Shown here piece after piece: positions 35,175-43,051 of a stretch of DNA of 48,706 bases; position 1 is the stretch's first letter, and the number at the start of each line of letters is the position of its first letter. Both the position numbers and the translations under genes were made by a program. Source of the stretch: Sphingomonadales bacterium UBA6174 (GTDB lineage Bacteria > Pseudomonadota > Alphaproteobacteria > Sphingomonadales > Sphingomonadaceae); assembly GCA_002422945.1 (NCBI GenBank), contig DITW01000063.1:1-48706 (forward strand), in the 5' to 3' direction. The notes beneath the pieces are model-generated. The model worked only from the letters and a program-made list of their open reading frames with translations, was not told where the DNA came from and made no database searches.

Positions 35175-35213
35175 GTGAGAAGCGGGAATGACGTGAGAAG
35201 ATCAGGGATGACG
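35164..35213. repeat. Tandem GGGAATGACGTGAGAAG copies
   Basis: GGGAATGACGTGAGAAG occurs at 35166-35182 and again at 35184-35200, one base apart, followed by a degraded third copy (GGGATGACGAG). The first copy starts within the right arm of the REP-like element, so this is a local duplication of its end. Confidence 0.7.
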
Positions 35214-35253
35214 AGGCAAGAAGCACCGGGCTTATTCCCTCGTCATCAGGATT

Positions 35254-35937
35254 TTAATGGCCCTGATGCGCTGCCGGTGCTGCGCCAGAATCACCCTTCA
35301 TCGCCCGCATCTTGTCCCACATGGCAGCACGCGCGGCGCGGCGTTCATCCGGGCTGATTGAGCCATCCTTGTTGCTATCGGCAGCATCGAACATCGCGAG
35401 CGGATGGGCAGATGCCTCATCGAAGCTGACTTTGCCGTCCTTATTCGCATCCAGCTTTTCCAGCGACATCATGCCGCCCATTTTGCCATGGCCGCCCATC
35501 ATGCCGCCCATTTTATGTCCATCGGGTTTCATATCCATCGCCATCGGTCCCTTGGGACCATCGCCATGTGCGCCCATCTGGCCCTTCATGCCCGCCATCA
35601 TCTGATGATGGGCATCAAATTCCGCGCGTGAGATGCTGCCGTCCTTATTCGCATCCAGCTCGGCAAAGTGCGCGTCCATGCGCGACTTATCCACTGCCTG
35701 ACGCTCAGCCATCATCTTGCCCTTGGCCGCATCCAGTTCCGACTGGACGAGAAAACCGTCCTTGTTGCTATCGGCGGCGGTGAAATGGGTTTTCAGTTTC
35801 AACAGCAGGTCCGCCCGCGTCGTTGGCCCCTTCATCCCCATCATTTCCGCCATATGTCCGTCATGCCCGGCCTCTGCCGCCAGCACGGGAATCGCCAAAA
35901 GCGCCACAGCCGCTGCACCGATCATCAATTTCTTCAT
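35254..35937 (-). CDS. Exported EF-hand protein with Met/His-rich linker
   Basis: A 227-residue secreted protein with a signal peptide (cleavage near LAAEA). Four canonical EF-hand loops are visible: DSNKDGFLVQSE (56-67), DANKDGSISRAE (95-106), DANKDGKVSFDE (163-174) and DSNKDGSISPDE (187-198), so four Ca2+ sites are expected. The linker between the two pairs, about 110-160, is very rich in Met, Gly and His with 13 Met in 45 residues, including MxxM spacing typical of copper-binding segments. The start is the ATG at 35937; the longer frame to 36120 runs through the argG leader. It is divergent from argG. Function unknown. Confidence 0.85.
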   Translation of the reverse strand: MKKLMIGAAAVALLAIPVLAAEAGHDGHMAEMMGMKGPTTRADLLLKLKTHFTAADSNKDGFLVQSELDAAKGKMMAERQAVDKSRMDAHFAELDANKDGSISRAEFDAHHQMMAGMKGQMGAHGDGPKGPMAMDMKPDGHKMGGMMGGHGKMGGMMSLEKLDANKDGKVSFDEASAHPLAMFDAADSNKDGSISPDERRAARAAMWDKMRAMKGDSGAAPAAHQGH

Positions 35938-36103
35938 CGTCGAATCTCCGCATGACCTGCTGCACCGAATGGACATAATCGCCCGGCAACAGGGAGGTTG
36001 AGCTTGCGCTTCGTTCTCCCGATAGCCAAGCGATTCTGTATGGTGCTTGAATAACGCGGCAAAAATTGGCATTGCGCCCGCGTCATTCAATGGAGCAACC
36101 ATC

Positions 36104-37321
36104 ATGTCGGATTCGATCAAGCGCGTCGTCCTCGCCTATTCGGGCGGGCTGGACACCAGCGTTATCCTCAAATGGCTGCAAACCACCTATAATTGCGAAG
36201 TCGTGACCTTTACCGCCGATCTTGGCCAGGGCGAGGAAATCGAACCCGCCCGCCAGAAGGCCCGTCAGTGCGGCGTCAAGGAAGAGCATATCTTCATCGA
36301 AGACGTGCGCGAAGAGTTCGTGAAAGACTATGTCTATCCGATGATGCGCGCCAATGCGCTGTATGAAGGGCTGTATCTGCTCGGCACCTCGATCGCGCGG
36401 CCATTGATCGCCAAGCGCCAGATCGAAATCGCCAAGCTCGTCGGCGCGGATGCCGTGTCCCATGGCGCGACCGGCAAGGGCAATGATCAGGTCCGTTTCG
36501 AAATCGGCTATTATGCGCTGAACCCGGAAATCAAGGTCATCGCACCGTGGCGCGAATGGGATCTGACCAGCCGCACCTCGCTCATCAACTGGGCTGAACA
36601 GCATCAGATTCAGGTCCCGAAGGACAAGCGCGGCGAAAGCCCGTTTTCGACCGATGCGAACCTGCTGCACACCTCGTCCGAGGGCAAGGTGCTGGAAGAT
36701 CCATGGGAAGAAGTGCCGGATTATGTCTATTCGCGCACCAACAACCCGGAAGATGCGCCGGACAAGCCCGAATATATCACGATTGATTTCGAACGCGGCG
36801 ACGCGGTAGCGATCAATGGCGTCGGCATGTCGCCCGCGACCTTGCTCGCCAAGCTCAATGATTATGGCCGGGTCCATGGCATTGGCCGCCTCGATCTGGT
36901 CGAAAACCGCTTCGTCGGGATGAAGTCGCGCGGCATGTATGAAACGCCGGGCGGCACGATCCTGCATCTGGCGCATCGTGGCGTCGAACAGATCACACTC
37001 GATCGCGGCGCGGCGCATTTGAAGGACGAACTCGCCCCGCGTTATGCCGAGTTACTCTACAATGGCTTCTGGTTCTCGCCGGAACGCGAAATGCTGCAGG
37101 CCGCCGTCGATTACAGCCAGCAAAAGGTGACCGGCACCGTGCGGATGAAGCTGTATAAGGGCTCGGCCAGCATTGTCGGCCGCAAGTCGCCCTATAGCCT
37201 CTATTCCGAAAAGGTCGTGACCTTTGAAGATGACGCCGGCGCCTATGACCAGCGCGATGCGGCGGGCTTCATCAAATTGAACGCGCTCCGCCTGCGTCTG
37301 TTGGGCAAGCGCGACCGTTAA
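36104..37321 (+). CDS. argG: Argininosuccinate synthase
   Basis: A 405-residue enzyme that joins citrulline and aspartate using ATP, the seventh step of arginine biosynthesis. The ATP-binding PP-loop is VVLAYSGGLDTSVIL at the N-terminus. GATGKGNDQVRFE, DANLLHTSSEG and YETPGGTILHLAHRGVEQ are family motifs. The ATG at 36104 is preceded by GGAGC and matches the usual start; the frame to 36047 adds 19 residues without support. Two terminators follow. Confidence 0.96.
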   Translation: MSDSIKRVVLAYSGGLDTSVILKWLQTTYNCEVVTFTADLGQGEEIEPARQKARQCGVKEEHIFIEDVREEFVKDYVYPMMRANALYEGLYLLGTSIARPLIAKRQIEIAKLVGADAVSHGATGKGNDQVRFEIGYYALNPEIKVIAPWREWDLTSRTSLINWAEQHQIQVPKDKRGESPFSTDANLLHTSSEGKVLEDPWEEVPDYVYSRTNNPEDAPDKPEYITIDFERGDAVAINGVGMSPATLLAKLNDYGRVHGIGRLDLVENRFVGMKSRGMYETPGGTILHLAHRGVEQITLDRGAAHLKDELAPRYAELLYNGFWFSPEREMLQAAVDYSQQKVTGTVRMKLYKGSASIVGRKSPYSLYSEKVVTFEDDAGAYDQRDAAGFIKLNALRLRLLGKRDR

Positions 37322-37338
37322 TATCGCGCAATAAGGCT

Positions 37339-37364
37339 GGTGGCGTGACCACCGCTCTTTTTTT
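37339..37364 (+). terminator. First terminator after argG
   Basis: GGTGG-CGTGA-CCACC (37339-37353) is followed by GCTCTTTTTTT. The stem is short but the T-run is strong. Confidence 0.7.
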
Positions 37365-37366
37365 CC

Positions 37367-37401
37367 GGCCCCTGATCGGGTAGATCAGGGGCCATATTTT
37401 T
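37367..37401 (+). terminator. Second terminator after argG
   Basis: GGCCCCTGATC (37367-37377) and GATCAGGGGCC (37383-37393) form a perfect 11-base stem with loop GGGTA, then ATATTTTT. It backs up the first terminator and isolates argG from the transaldolase gene. Confidence 0.85.
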
Positions 37402-37441
37402 ACCCAGCCCCCTATGGCCCCGCAGAATTGGACTGACCGAG

Positions 37442-38095
37442 ATGAAATTTTTCGCTGATACCGCCGATGTCAACGACATTGCCGAACTCGCCGCCACCGG
37501 CCTGCTGGATGGCGTGACCACCAACCCGTCGCTGATCCACAAATCGGGCCGCAAGTTTCTTGAAGTCGTCAAGGAAATCTGCGGGCTGGTCGATGGCCCG
37601 GTGTCGGCAGAAGTCGTAGCACTCGATCATGCCACGATGATGAAGGAAGCTGCTGTTCTTCGCGCCATCGCCGATAATATCGCGATCAAGGTGCCGCTGA
37701 CGATTGATGGTTTGAAGACCTGCAAGGCGCTGACCGATGATGGCGCGATGGTCAATGTGACCTTGTGCTTCTCGGCTAATCAGGCGCTGCTCGCCGCCAA
37801 GGCGGGCGCGACCTTCATTTCGCCGTTCGTGGGCCGGCATGATGACAATGGCTTTGATGGGATGCAGCTCATCTCCGACATTCGCCTGATCTATGACAAT
37901 TATGGCTTCGACACCGAAATTCTCGTCGCCAGCGTCCGCCACCCGATCCATGTGTTGGAAGCCGCACGCATCGGTGCCGATGTGATGACCGCGCCGCCCG
38001 CCGTCATTCGCCAGCTCAGCAAGCATGTCCTGACCGACAAGGGCATCGAAGGCTTTATGGCGGATTGGGCCAAGACGGGCCAGTCGATCCTGTAA
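37442..38095 (+). CDS. Short (FSA/TalC-type) transaldolase
   Basis: A 217-residue class I aldolase of the short transaldolase / fructose-6-phosphate aldolase subfamily. MKFFADTADVNDI, DGVTTNPSLIHKSG and the Schiff-base Lys in NIAIKVPLTIDG are diagnostic, with LVASVRHPIHVLEAARIGAD near the end. It would serve the non-oxidative pentose phosphate pathway, or act as an aldolase; the two activities cannot be told apart by eye. The stop TAA overlaps the xerC start as TAATG. Confidence 0.93.
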   Translation: MKFFADTADVNDIAELAATGLLDGVTTNPSLIHKSGRKFLEVVKEICGLVDGPVSAEVVALDHATMMKEAAVLRAIADNIAIKVPLTIDGLKTCKALTDDGAMVNVTLCFSANQALLAAKAGATFISPFVGRHDDNGFDGMQLISDIRLIYDNYGFDTEILVASVRHPIHVLEAARIGADVMTAPPAVIRQLSKHVLTDKGIEGFMADWAKTGQSIL

Positions 38096-39021
38096 TGACC
38101 GATCTCCTCCCAAGCGCCCACCCAGCCTTTGCGCTGGCGGCTGCTTGGGAGGAATATCTTCGCCACAATCGCCGCCGGTCCGATCACACGGTCCGCGCTT
38201 ATGCCGCCACCGCGCGGCGGTTGATTGGCTTTCTCGCGCAACATCGCGGCGAGACTGTGGATAGCGCAATGCTCCTCCATCTCGATGCGGGCGATCTGCG
38301 CGGTTTTCTTGCCAGCCGCCGCCAATCCGGCCTTGCCAATGCCTCTGCCGCGCGTGAAATGTCGGCGGTGCGGGCCTTTCTTGCCTTTGTCGCAGAGACT
38401 GCCGGGCTGCCGCTCACCCTCCCGAAAATGCAAAGCCCCAAGGTCGAACGCCGCGTCCCACGCCCGGTCGCCCCTGCGGATGCCATTGCGCTCGCGGAAG
38501 ATGTGGCGGACGCGCAGGATGTGCCATGGGTCGCCGCCCGCGATCTCGCGATCCTGCTCTTGCTATATGGCGCGGGCCTGCGCGTCGGTGAGGCATTGTC
38601 GCTGACCCCTGCGATCTTCCCGATTGGCAAATCGGTGCGCGTCACCGGCAAGCGCAACAAGACCCGGATCGTGCCGATCCTGCCGAAATTGAAAACCGCT
38701 TTGGAAGCCTATCGCGACCTCTGCCCCTATCCGCTGGGCCGCGATCTGCCGTTGTTCCGGGGCGTGCGCGGCGGGGCGTTGGGCAGCGATGTGGTGCGCC
38801 GCGCGGTGCGCCATGCCCGGCATCGCCTCGGCCTGCATGGGCGGACGACGCCCCATGCCCTGCGTCACAGCTTCGCCACCCATTTGCTCGCGCGGGGGGC
38901 GGATTTGCGGAGTTTACAGGAATTGCTCGGCCATGCGAGCCTGTCATCGACCCAGATCTACACGGCAGTCGATGCCGCGCATTTGATGGATGTCTATCGC
39001 AACGCGCACCCTCGCGCCTGA
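38095..39021 (+). CDS. xerC: Tyrosine recombinase XerC
   Basis: A 308-residue site-specific recombinase that with XerD resolves chromosome dimers at dif near the terminus. The N-terminal SAM-like core-binding domain (HPAFALAAAWEEYLRHNRRR..) precedes the catalytic domain. Catalytic residues are visible: Arg in GAGLRVGEAL, Lys in VTGKRNKTR, HALRHSFATHLL, His in LLGHASLSSTQ and the nucleophilic Tyr in QIYTAV. The start ATG at 38095 overlaps the transaldolase stop; a longer frame to 38065 is rejected. There is no integrase-like arm domain or att site, so this is the housekeeping recombinase. Confidence 0.93.
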   Translation: MTDLLPSAHPAFALAAAWEEYLRHNRRRSDHTVRAYAATARRLIGFLAQHRGETVDSAMLLHLDAGDLRGFLASRRQSGLANASAAREMSAVRAFLAFVAETAGLPLTLPKMQSPKVERRVPRPVAPADAIALAEDVADAQDVPWVAARDLAILLLLYGAGLRVGEALSLTPAIFPIGKSVRVTGKRNKTRIVPILPKLKTALEAYRDLCPYPLGRDLPLFRGVRGGALGSDVVRRAVRHARHRLGLHGRTTPHALRHSFATHLLARGADLRSLQELLGHASLSSTQIYTAVDAAHLMDVYRNAHPRA

Positions 39022-39051
39022 AGGCGCAAAGTTTCTGGCCCGCGCCTGATT

Positions 39052-39618
39052 TCAGCTTTCCAGCTCGGCATCCCAATAGAGCCAGTCGCGCCAGCTTTGA
39101 TGGAGATAGTTCGGCGGAAATTTCCGGCCACGGTCCTGCAATTGCCAACTGGTCGGACGATAGGGCGGCTGCATCAGCGCCATCGCGGCCTGTTTCGGGG
39201 TGCGGCCCCCTTTGCGCAGATTGCACGGCGCACAGGCGGTCGCGACATTTTCCCAAGTGGTACGCCCGCCCTGCACGCGCGGCACGACATGATCGAAGGT
39301 CAGATCCTTGGGCGATCCGCAATATTGGCATTGGAAATCGTCGCGCAGGAACAGGTTGAACCGGGTAAAGGCCGGATGCTGGTTCGGCTTCACATATTGG
39401 CGCAGGGCAATGACCGATGGAAGGCGCATCTTGCTATTCGCGCTATGAATTTCGCGTTGATATTCATCGACAATGTCGACCCGGTCGAGAAAAACCGCCT
39501 TGATCGCGGTCTGCCATGGCCACAGGCTCAACGGATAATAAGACAGCGGCGTATAATCCGCATTCAGGACCAAGGCCGGACAGCTATCCGGGTGGCGGAT
39601 CAAATCGGGATGGTACAT
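39052..39618 (-). CDS. HNH endonuclease-domain protein
   Basis: A 188-residue soluble protein. A conserved N-terminal region (ALVLNADYTPLSYYPLSLWP) precedes an HNH nuclease motif: CQYCG, LTFDHVVPRVQGGRTTWENV and CAPCNLRKGGRTP, with paired CxxC zinc ligands and the catalytic His. The family is widely conserved as a single-copy chromosomal gene in alphaproteobacteria, unlike homing or colicin-type HNH enzymes; its role is not established. An inverted repeat lies 35-70 bases upstream of its start. Confidence 0.88.
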   Translation of the reverse strand: MYHPDLIRHPDSCPALVLNADYTPLSYYPLSLWPWQTAIKAVFLDRVDIVDEYQREIHSANSKMRLPSVIALRQYVKPNQHPAFTRFNLFLRDDFQCQYCGSPKDLTFDHVVPRVQGGRTTWENVATACAPCNLRKGGRTPKQAAMALMQPPYRPTSWQLQDRGRKFPPNYLHQSWRDWLYWDAELES

Positions 39619-39652
39619 GGCGTCTGCCTCATGCTCCCTTATGCCATTGCGG

Positions 39653-39690
39653 TCATCTTGTGGCGCAGGACCATTCTGACCACAAGATCA
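39653..39690. promoter_or_regulatory. Inverted repeat upstream of the HNH gene
   Basis: TCATCTTGTGG at 39653-39663 and CCACAAGATCA at 39680-39690 are inverted with one difference in 11 bases, separated by 16 bases. The position, just upstream of the minus-strand HNH gene, suits an operator, but the arms could also form an RNA hairpin. Confidence 0.35.
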
Positions 39691-39807
39691 TGACGGCGGC
39701 ATGACAGCACTATAACCCCCATAGCGTCAACCCCATTGGCATAAACGCCGCATCGTCGTAGAGACCTTTGCGAATCCCGCCGCTTCGGGGTTTTAAGGAG
39801 CCTGCCC

Positions 39808-40032
39808 ATGAACATCTTTCTCGCCATTCTCCTGATCGGTGCGATGATCGCGACAGTGTACGCGCTCGTGCGTGGCGTCATTGCCTTTCTGAAAACGACA
39901 GAGGCCGATCTGCTGGGCGGCGGCATCAACCAGAACGGGTTGAAGCAGAATAAAGCGATGCAGATGCGCATCCTGTTTCAGGGGCTGGCGATCATCATCA
40001 TTATCATCTTGCTGATGATGAAGAACGGCTGA
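39808..40032 (+). CDS. Small two-helix membrane protein, HIG1-like
   Basis: A 74-residue protein with two hydrophobic segments (LAILLIGAMIATVYALVRGV and a C-terminal Ile-rich segment) joined by a polar loop, NGLKQNKAMQMRILFQGLA. The loop and second helix resemble the HIG1 / hypoxia-induced family, small proteins associated with respiratory oxidases. AAGGAG precedes the ATG. The pduO gene begins 10 bases after the stop, so it may be the first gene of the following operon. Confidence 0.7.
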   Translation: MNIFLAILLIGAMIATVYALVRGVIAFLKTTEADLLGGGINQNGLKQNKAMQMRILFQGLAIIIIIILLMMKNG

Positions 40033-40042
40033 CCTCCCCCAG

Positions 40043-40612
40043 ATGGTCAAGCTCAACAAGATATATACCCGCACCGGCGACCATGGCGAAACGGGTCTGG
40101 TCGATGGCTCGCGCGTCGCAAAAAGCGCACCGCGCATGGCCGCGATTGGCGATGTGGACGAACTGAACAGCCTGATCGGCGTGGCGCAAACCCATGTCCG
40201 TCAGGCCGATTTCGCCGCGATGCTTAACCGCATTCAAAACGAATTGTTCGATCTCGGCGCCGATCTCGCGACCCCCGGCACGGATTTCGCGCCGGATGAG
40301 ATGACGCTGCGTATTGTGCCGTCGCAAATCACCCGGCTGGAAGATGAAATCGACGAGATGAACGCGGTCATGCCCCCGCTTTCAAGTTTCGTCCTGCCTG
40401 CCGGTGAGCCGGGCGCGGCCCATGTCCATGTCGCCCGCGCGGTGGCGCGTCGGGCCGAACGTTCCGCCGTCTCCGCCGCCATTGAGGCCAACATCAACCC
40501 GCTGGCGCTGACCTATCTCAACCGCCTGTCCGACCATTTATTCGTCATGGCCCGCGCGATCAATGCGCAAGGTGCTGGCGATGTATTGTGGCAGCCCGGC
40601 GCGACGCGCTGA
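40043..40612 (+). CDS. Cob(I)alamin adenosyltransferase, PduO type
   Basis: A 189-residue enzyme that transfers adenosyl from ATP to cob(I)alamin, making coenzyme B12. The ATP-binding N-terminus YTRTGDHGETGLVDGSRVAK is diagnostic for the PduO family, with GDVDELNSLIGVA and the trimer-helix RAVARRAERSAVSAA. It lies 10 bases after the HIG1-like gene and 30 bases before argB. No other cobalamin gene is near and I see no B12 riboswitch upstream, so it is likely for salvage. Confidence 0.92.
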   Translation: MVKLNKIYTRTGDHGETGLVDGSRVAKSAPRMAAIGDVDELNSLIGVAQTHVRQADFAAMLNRIQNELFDLGADLATPGTDFAPDEMTLRIVPSQITRLEDEIDEMNAVMPPLSSFVLPAGEPGAAHVHVARAVARRAERSAVSAAIEANINPLALTYLNRLSDHLFVMARAINAQGAGDVLWQPGATR

Positions 40613-40642
40613 ACTGATTTGCGAGAGGCAGAAAGGGCCATC

Positions 40643-41551
40643 ATGAGCAACCAAGACCACGCCCCCGATCCGGCGATGCTGACCAAGGCGGAAACGCTGA
40701 CCGAGGCCCTGCCCTATATGCAGCGTTATGCCGGCCAGACCTTTGTCATCAAATATGGTGGCCATGCGATGGGCGATCCGGAATTGGCGCATGATTTTGC
40801 CGAAGATGTGGTGCTGTTGAAGGCTGTCGGCATCAACCCGATCGTCGTCCATGGCGGCGGGCCGCAAATTGGCGCCATGCTGAAAAAGCTGAACGTCGAA
40901 TCGCGCTTCATCGACGGTCTGCGCGTGACCAATCAGGACACGATGGACATTGCCGAAATGGTGCTGTCCGGCGCGATCAATAAGGAACTGGTGAGCTGGA
41001 TCGCCCGTGCGGGTGGCCGCGCTGTCGGCATTTCCGGCAAGGATGCAGGTCTTGTCATCGCCGAAAAGGTCCAGCGCACGACCCGTGACCCCGATAGCAA
41101 TATCGAACAGGTCGTCGATCTTGGCTTTGTCGGCGAACCGGCAAAGATCGACCGGACGATCCTCGACACCATCTGCGGCGCAGGCATGATCCCGGTAATC
41201 GCCCCGATTGGCGTGGGCGCGGACGGCCAGACCTATAATATCAACGCCGATACCATGGCGGGCGCGATTGCCGCTGCCGTCGGTGCGGCCCGCCTGTTCC
41301 TGCTGACGGACGTGCCGGGTGTGCTCGACAAGCAGAAAAACCTGCTGACCGACCTTACCCCCGCTTCGATCGAGGCGCTGACATTGGATGGCACAGTGCA
41401 TGGCGGCATGATTCCCAAGCTGGAAACCTGCACCCATGCGGTTGAGCGCGGCGTCGATGCCGCCGTCATCCTTGACGGGCGCGTGCCGCATGCGATGCTG
41501 CTGGAAATCTTTACCCGGCGCGGCGCAGGCACATTGGTGCGCAAAGACTAA
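40643..41551 (+). CDS. argB: Acetylglutamate kinase
   Basis: A 302-residue amino-acid kinase that phosphorylates N-acetylglutamate in arginine biosynthesis. Motifs are FVIKYGGHAMGDPELAHDFA, VHGGGPQIGAML with the glycine loop, and INADTMAGAIAAAVGAARLF. An N-terminal helix of about 25 residues (DPAMLTKAETLTEALPYMQR) is of the kind found in arginine-inhibited hexameric kinases, so feedback inhibition is likely. The ATG at 40643 has GAAAGGG upstream; the frame from 40619 is rejected. argG in the same window is transcribed separately. Confidence 0.95.
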   Translation: MSNQDHAPDPAMLTKAETLTEALPYMQRYAGQTFVIKYGGHAMGDPELAHDFAEDVVLLKAVGINPIVVHGGGPQIGAMLKKLNVESRFIDGLRVTNQDTMDIAEMVLSGAINKELVSWIARAGGRAVGISGKDAGLVIAEKVQRTTRDPDSNIEQVVDLGFVGEPAKIDRTILDTICGAGMIPVIAPIGVGADGQTYNINADTMAGAIAAAVGAARLFLLTDVPGVLDKQKNLLTDLTPASIEALTLDGTVHGGMIPKLETCTHAVERGVDAAVILDGRVPHAMLLEIFTRRGAGTLVRKD

Positions 41552-41586
41552 CCCGATTATCGGAACGAAATCAGGAGAGATCCACG

Positions 41587-41877
41587 ATGCAGACGCTGAT
41601 TCAGATCATCTATTTCCTTACCGATCTGGCCATTTGGGTCATCATCGGACAGGGCATTCTTTCCTGGTTGATCGCATTCAACATCGTCAACCGCAGCAGT
41701 GAATTCGTGCGGCAGGTCGATCTGGTGCTACACACGCTGACCGAGCCGATCTATCGCCCGTTGCGACGCTGGATTCGACCGATTGGCCATGTTGATCTGA
41801 CCCCGATGGCGGCGATTGTCCTGCTGATCATCGTCCAGATCATCCTGCGCAACATGGCTGTTTCCGTCGCCGTCTGA
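41587..41877 (+). CDS. YggT-family membrane protein
   Basis: A 96-residue inner-membrane protein with two hydrophobic segments at the ends (IIYFLTDLAIWVIIGQGILS and LTPMAAIVLLIIVQIILRNM) and the family's LTEPIYRPLRRWI in between. CAGGAGAG lies just before the ATG. The family is linked to division/turgor functions in some bacteria, with no set activity. Its TGA overlaps the start of the next gene as TGATG. Confidence 0.88.
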   Translation: MQTLIQIIYFLTDLAIWVIIGQGILSWLIAFNIVNRSSEFVRQVDLVLHTLTEPIYRPLRRWIRPIGHVDLTPMAAIVLLIIVQIILRNMAVSVAV

Positions 41878-42164
41878 TGCAGATCGCCGTCAAGGTCACC
41901 CCGCGCGCCAAGCGTGATGGCATTGGCGGTTGGGTCGATACACCGGACGGCAAAAGGCTGGAGGTCCGCCTCCACGCCATGCCCGCCGATGGCGAGGCGA
42001 ATGCGGCGCTGATCAAGCTCATCGCCAAATTTTTCGGCCTGCGGCAGGCCGATGTCGAAATTACACAAGGGGGTGCTTCCCGGTTGAAGCGCCTGAAGCT
42101 AAAGGGGGATGATGCGGCACTCGCCGATATTCTGACCCATCATCTGGAGCAACACGGGGCGTGA
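41877..42164 (+). CDS. DUF167 (YggU-family) protein
   Basis: A 95-residue soluble protein with the DUF167 fold signs VKVTPRAKRDGIGGW, LEVRLHAMPADGEANAALIK and VEITQGGASRLKRLKL. Function is unknown. It is commonly found next to yggT. It starts within the yggT stop and its own TGA overlaps the GTG start of folD. Confidence 0.9.
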   Translation: MQIAVKVTPRAKRDGIGGWVDTPDGKRLEVRLHAMPADGEANAALIKLIAKFFGLRQADVEITQGGASRLKRLKLKGDDAALADILTHHLEQHGA

Positions 42165-43051
42165 CCAAGATCATCGATGGCAAGGCCTTTGCGGCCAATC
42201 TGCGGGCCAAGGTCAAGGATGCAGCAACCGCTTTCAACGCCAAGACCGGGCGCGCGCCGGGACTGGCGGTGATATTGGTCGGCGAAGATCCGGCCAGTCA
42301 GGTCTATGTCCGCTCCAAGGGCAAGGCGACCGTGGAAGCGGGCATGGCCAGTTTCGAACATCGCCTCGATGCCGAAACCGCGACGCAGGATCAGTTGATT
42401 GCATTGGTGCAGACCCTCAACGCCGATGAAAAGGTCGACGGCATTCTCGTCCAATTGCCGCTGCCCAAGGGCATGGATGACAAGGCGGTGATCGCCGCCA
42501 TCGATCCGGCCAAGGATGTCGACGGCTTTCATGTCGTCAATGCGGGCAAGCTAGCGGTCGGGGAAGAGGCTTTGGTGCCCTGCACGCCGATGGGCTGCAT
42601 CATGATGCTGAAGGACCGGCTCGGCGATTTGTCCGGCCTGCATGCGGTGGTATTGGGCCGTTCCAATATCGTCGGCAAGCCGATGGCGCAGTTGCTGCTG
42701 GCCGAAAATTGCACCGTCACCATCGTCCATAGCCGGACGAAAGACCTGCCAGCGATGGTCCGTCAGGGCGATATTGTCGTTGCCGCCGTGGGCCGTCCGG
42801 AAATGGTGCGCGGCGACTGGATCAAGCCCGGTGCGGTCGTGATCGATGTCGGCATCAATCGCGTGCCGGGGGCGGAAGCAGGCAAAACCAAATTGGTCGG
42901 CGATGTCGCTTTTGACGAAGCCGTCGCTGTCGCCAGCGCGATCACCCCGGTGCCGGGCGGCGTCGGGCCGATGACCATCGCCGTCCTATTGCGCAACACC
43001 TTGGTGGCCGCCTGCCGCCGGGCGGGCTTGCCCGACCCTCTCGGCCTGTGA
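42161..43051 (+). CDS. folD: Methylenetetrahydrofolate dehydrogenase/cyclohydrolase
   Basis: A 296-residue bifunctional enzyme interconverting methylene-, methenyl- and formyl-tetrahydrofolate with NADP. The active-site Lys lies in VYVRSKGKATVEAG (YxxxK), followed by ILVQLPLPKGMD, the NADP loop VVLGRSNIVGKPMAQLL and PVPGGVGPMTIAVLL. The start is GTG at 42161, overlapping the previous stop as GTGA. Length is normal. The stop overlaps the marC start in the same way. Confidence 0.95.
   Translation: MTKIIDGKAFAANLRAKVKDAATAFNAKTGRAPGLAVILVGEDPASQVYVRSKGKATVEAGMASFEHRLDAETATQDQLIALVQTLNADEKVDGILVQLPLPKGMDDKAVIAAIDPAKDVDGFHVVNAGKLAVGEEALVPCTPMGCIMMLKDRLGDLSGLHAVVLGRSNIVGKPMAQLLLAENCTVTIVHSRTKDLPAMVRQGDIVVAAVGRPEMVRGDWIKPGAVVIDVGINRVPGAEAGKTKLVGDVAFDEAVAVASAITPVPGGVGPMTIAVLLRNTLVAACRRAGLPDPLGL

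Noticed and set aside
38095..39021. Tyrosine recombinase as a sign of an integrated element
   Set aside because: The protein has the XerC size and motifs, lies in a housekeeping context, and has no phage genes or att repeats nearby.
39052..39618. HNH protein as a homing or defence nuclease
   Set aside because: It has no intron, intein, immunity or modification partner, and the N-terminal domain belongs to a conserved chromosomal family.
39808..40042. Possible cobalamin riboswitch upstream of the adenosyltransferase
   Set aside because: Only 10 bases separate the upstream gene from pduO, and the region before the HIG1-like gene shows no B12-box-like sequence.
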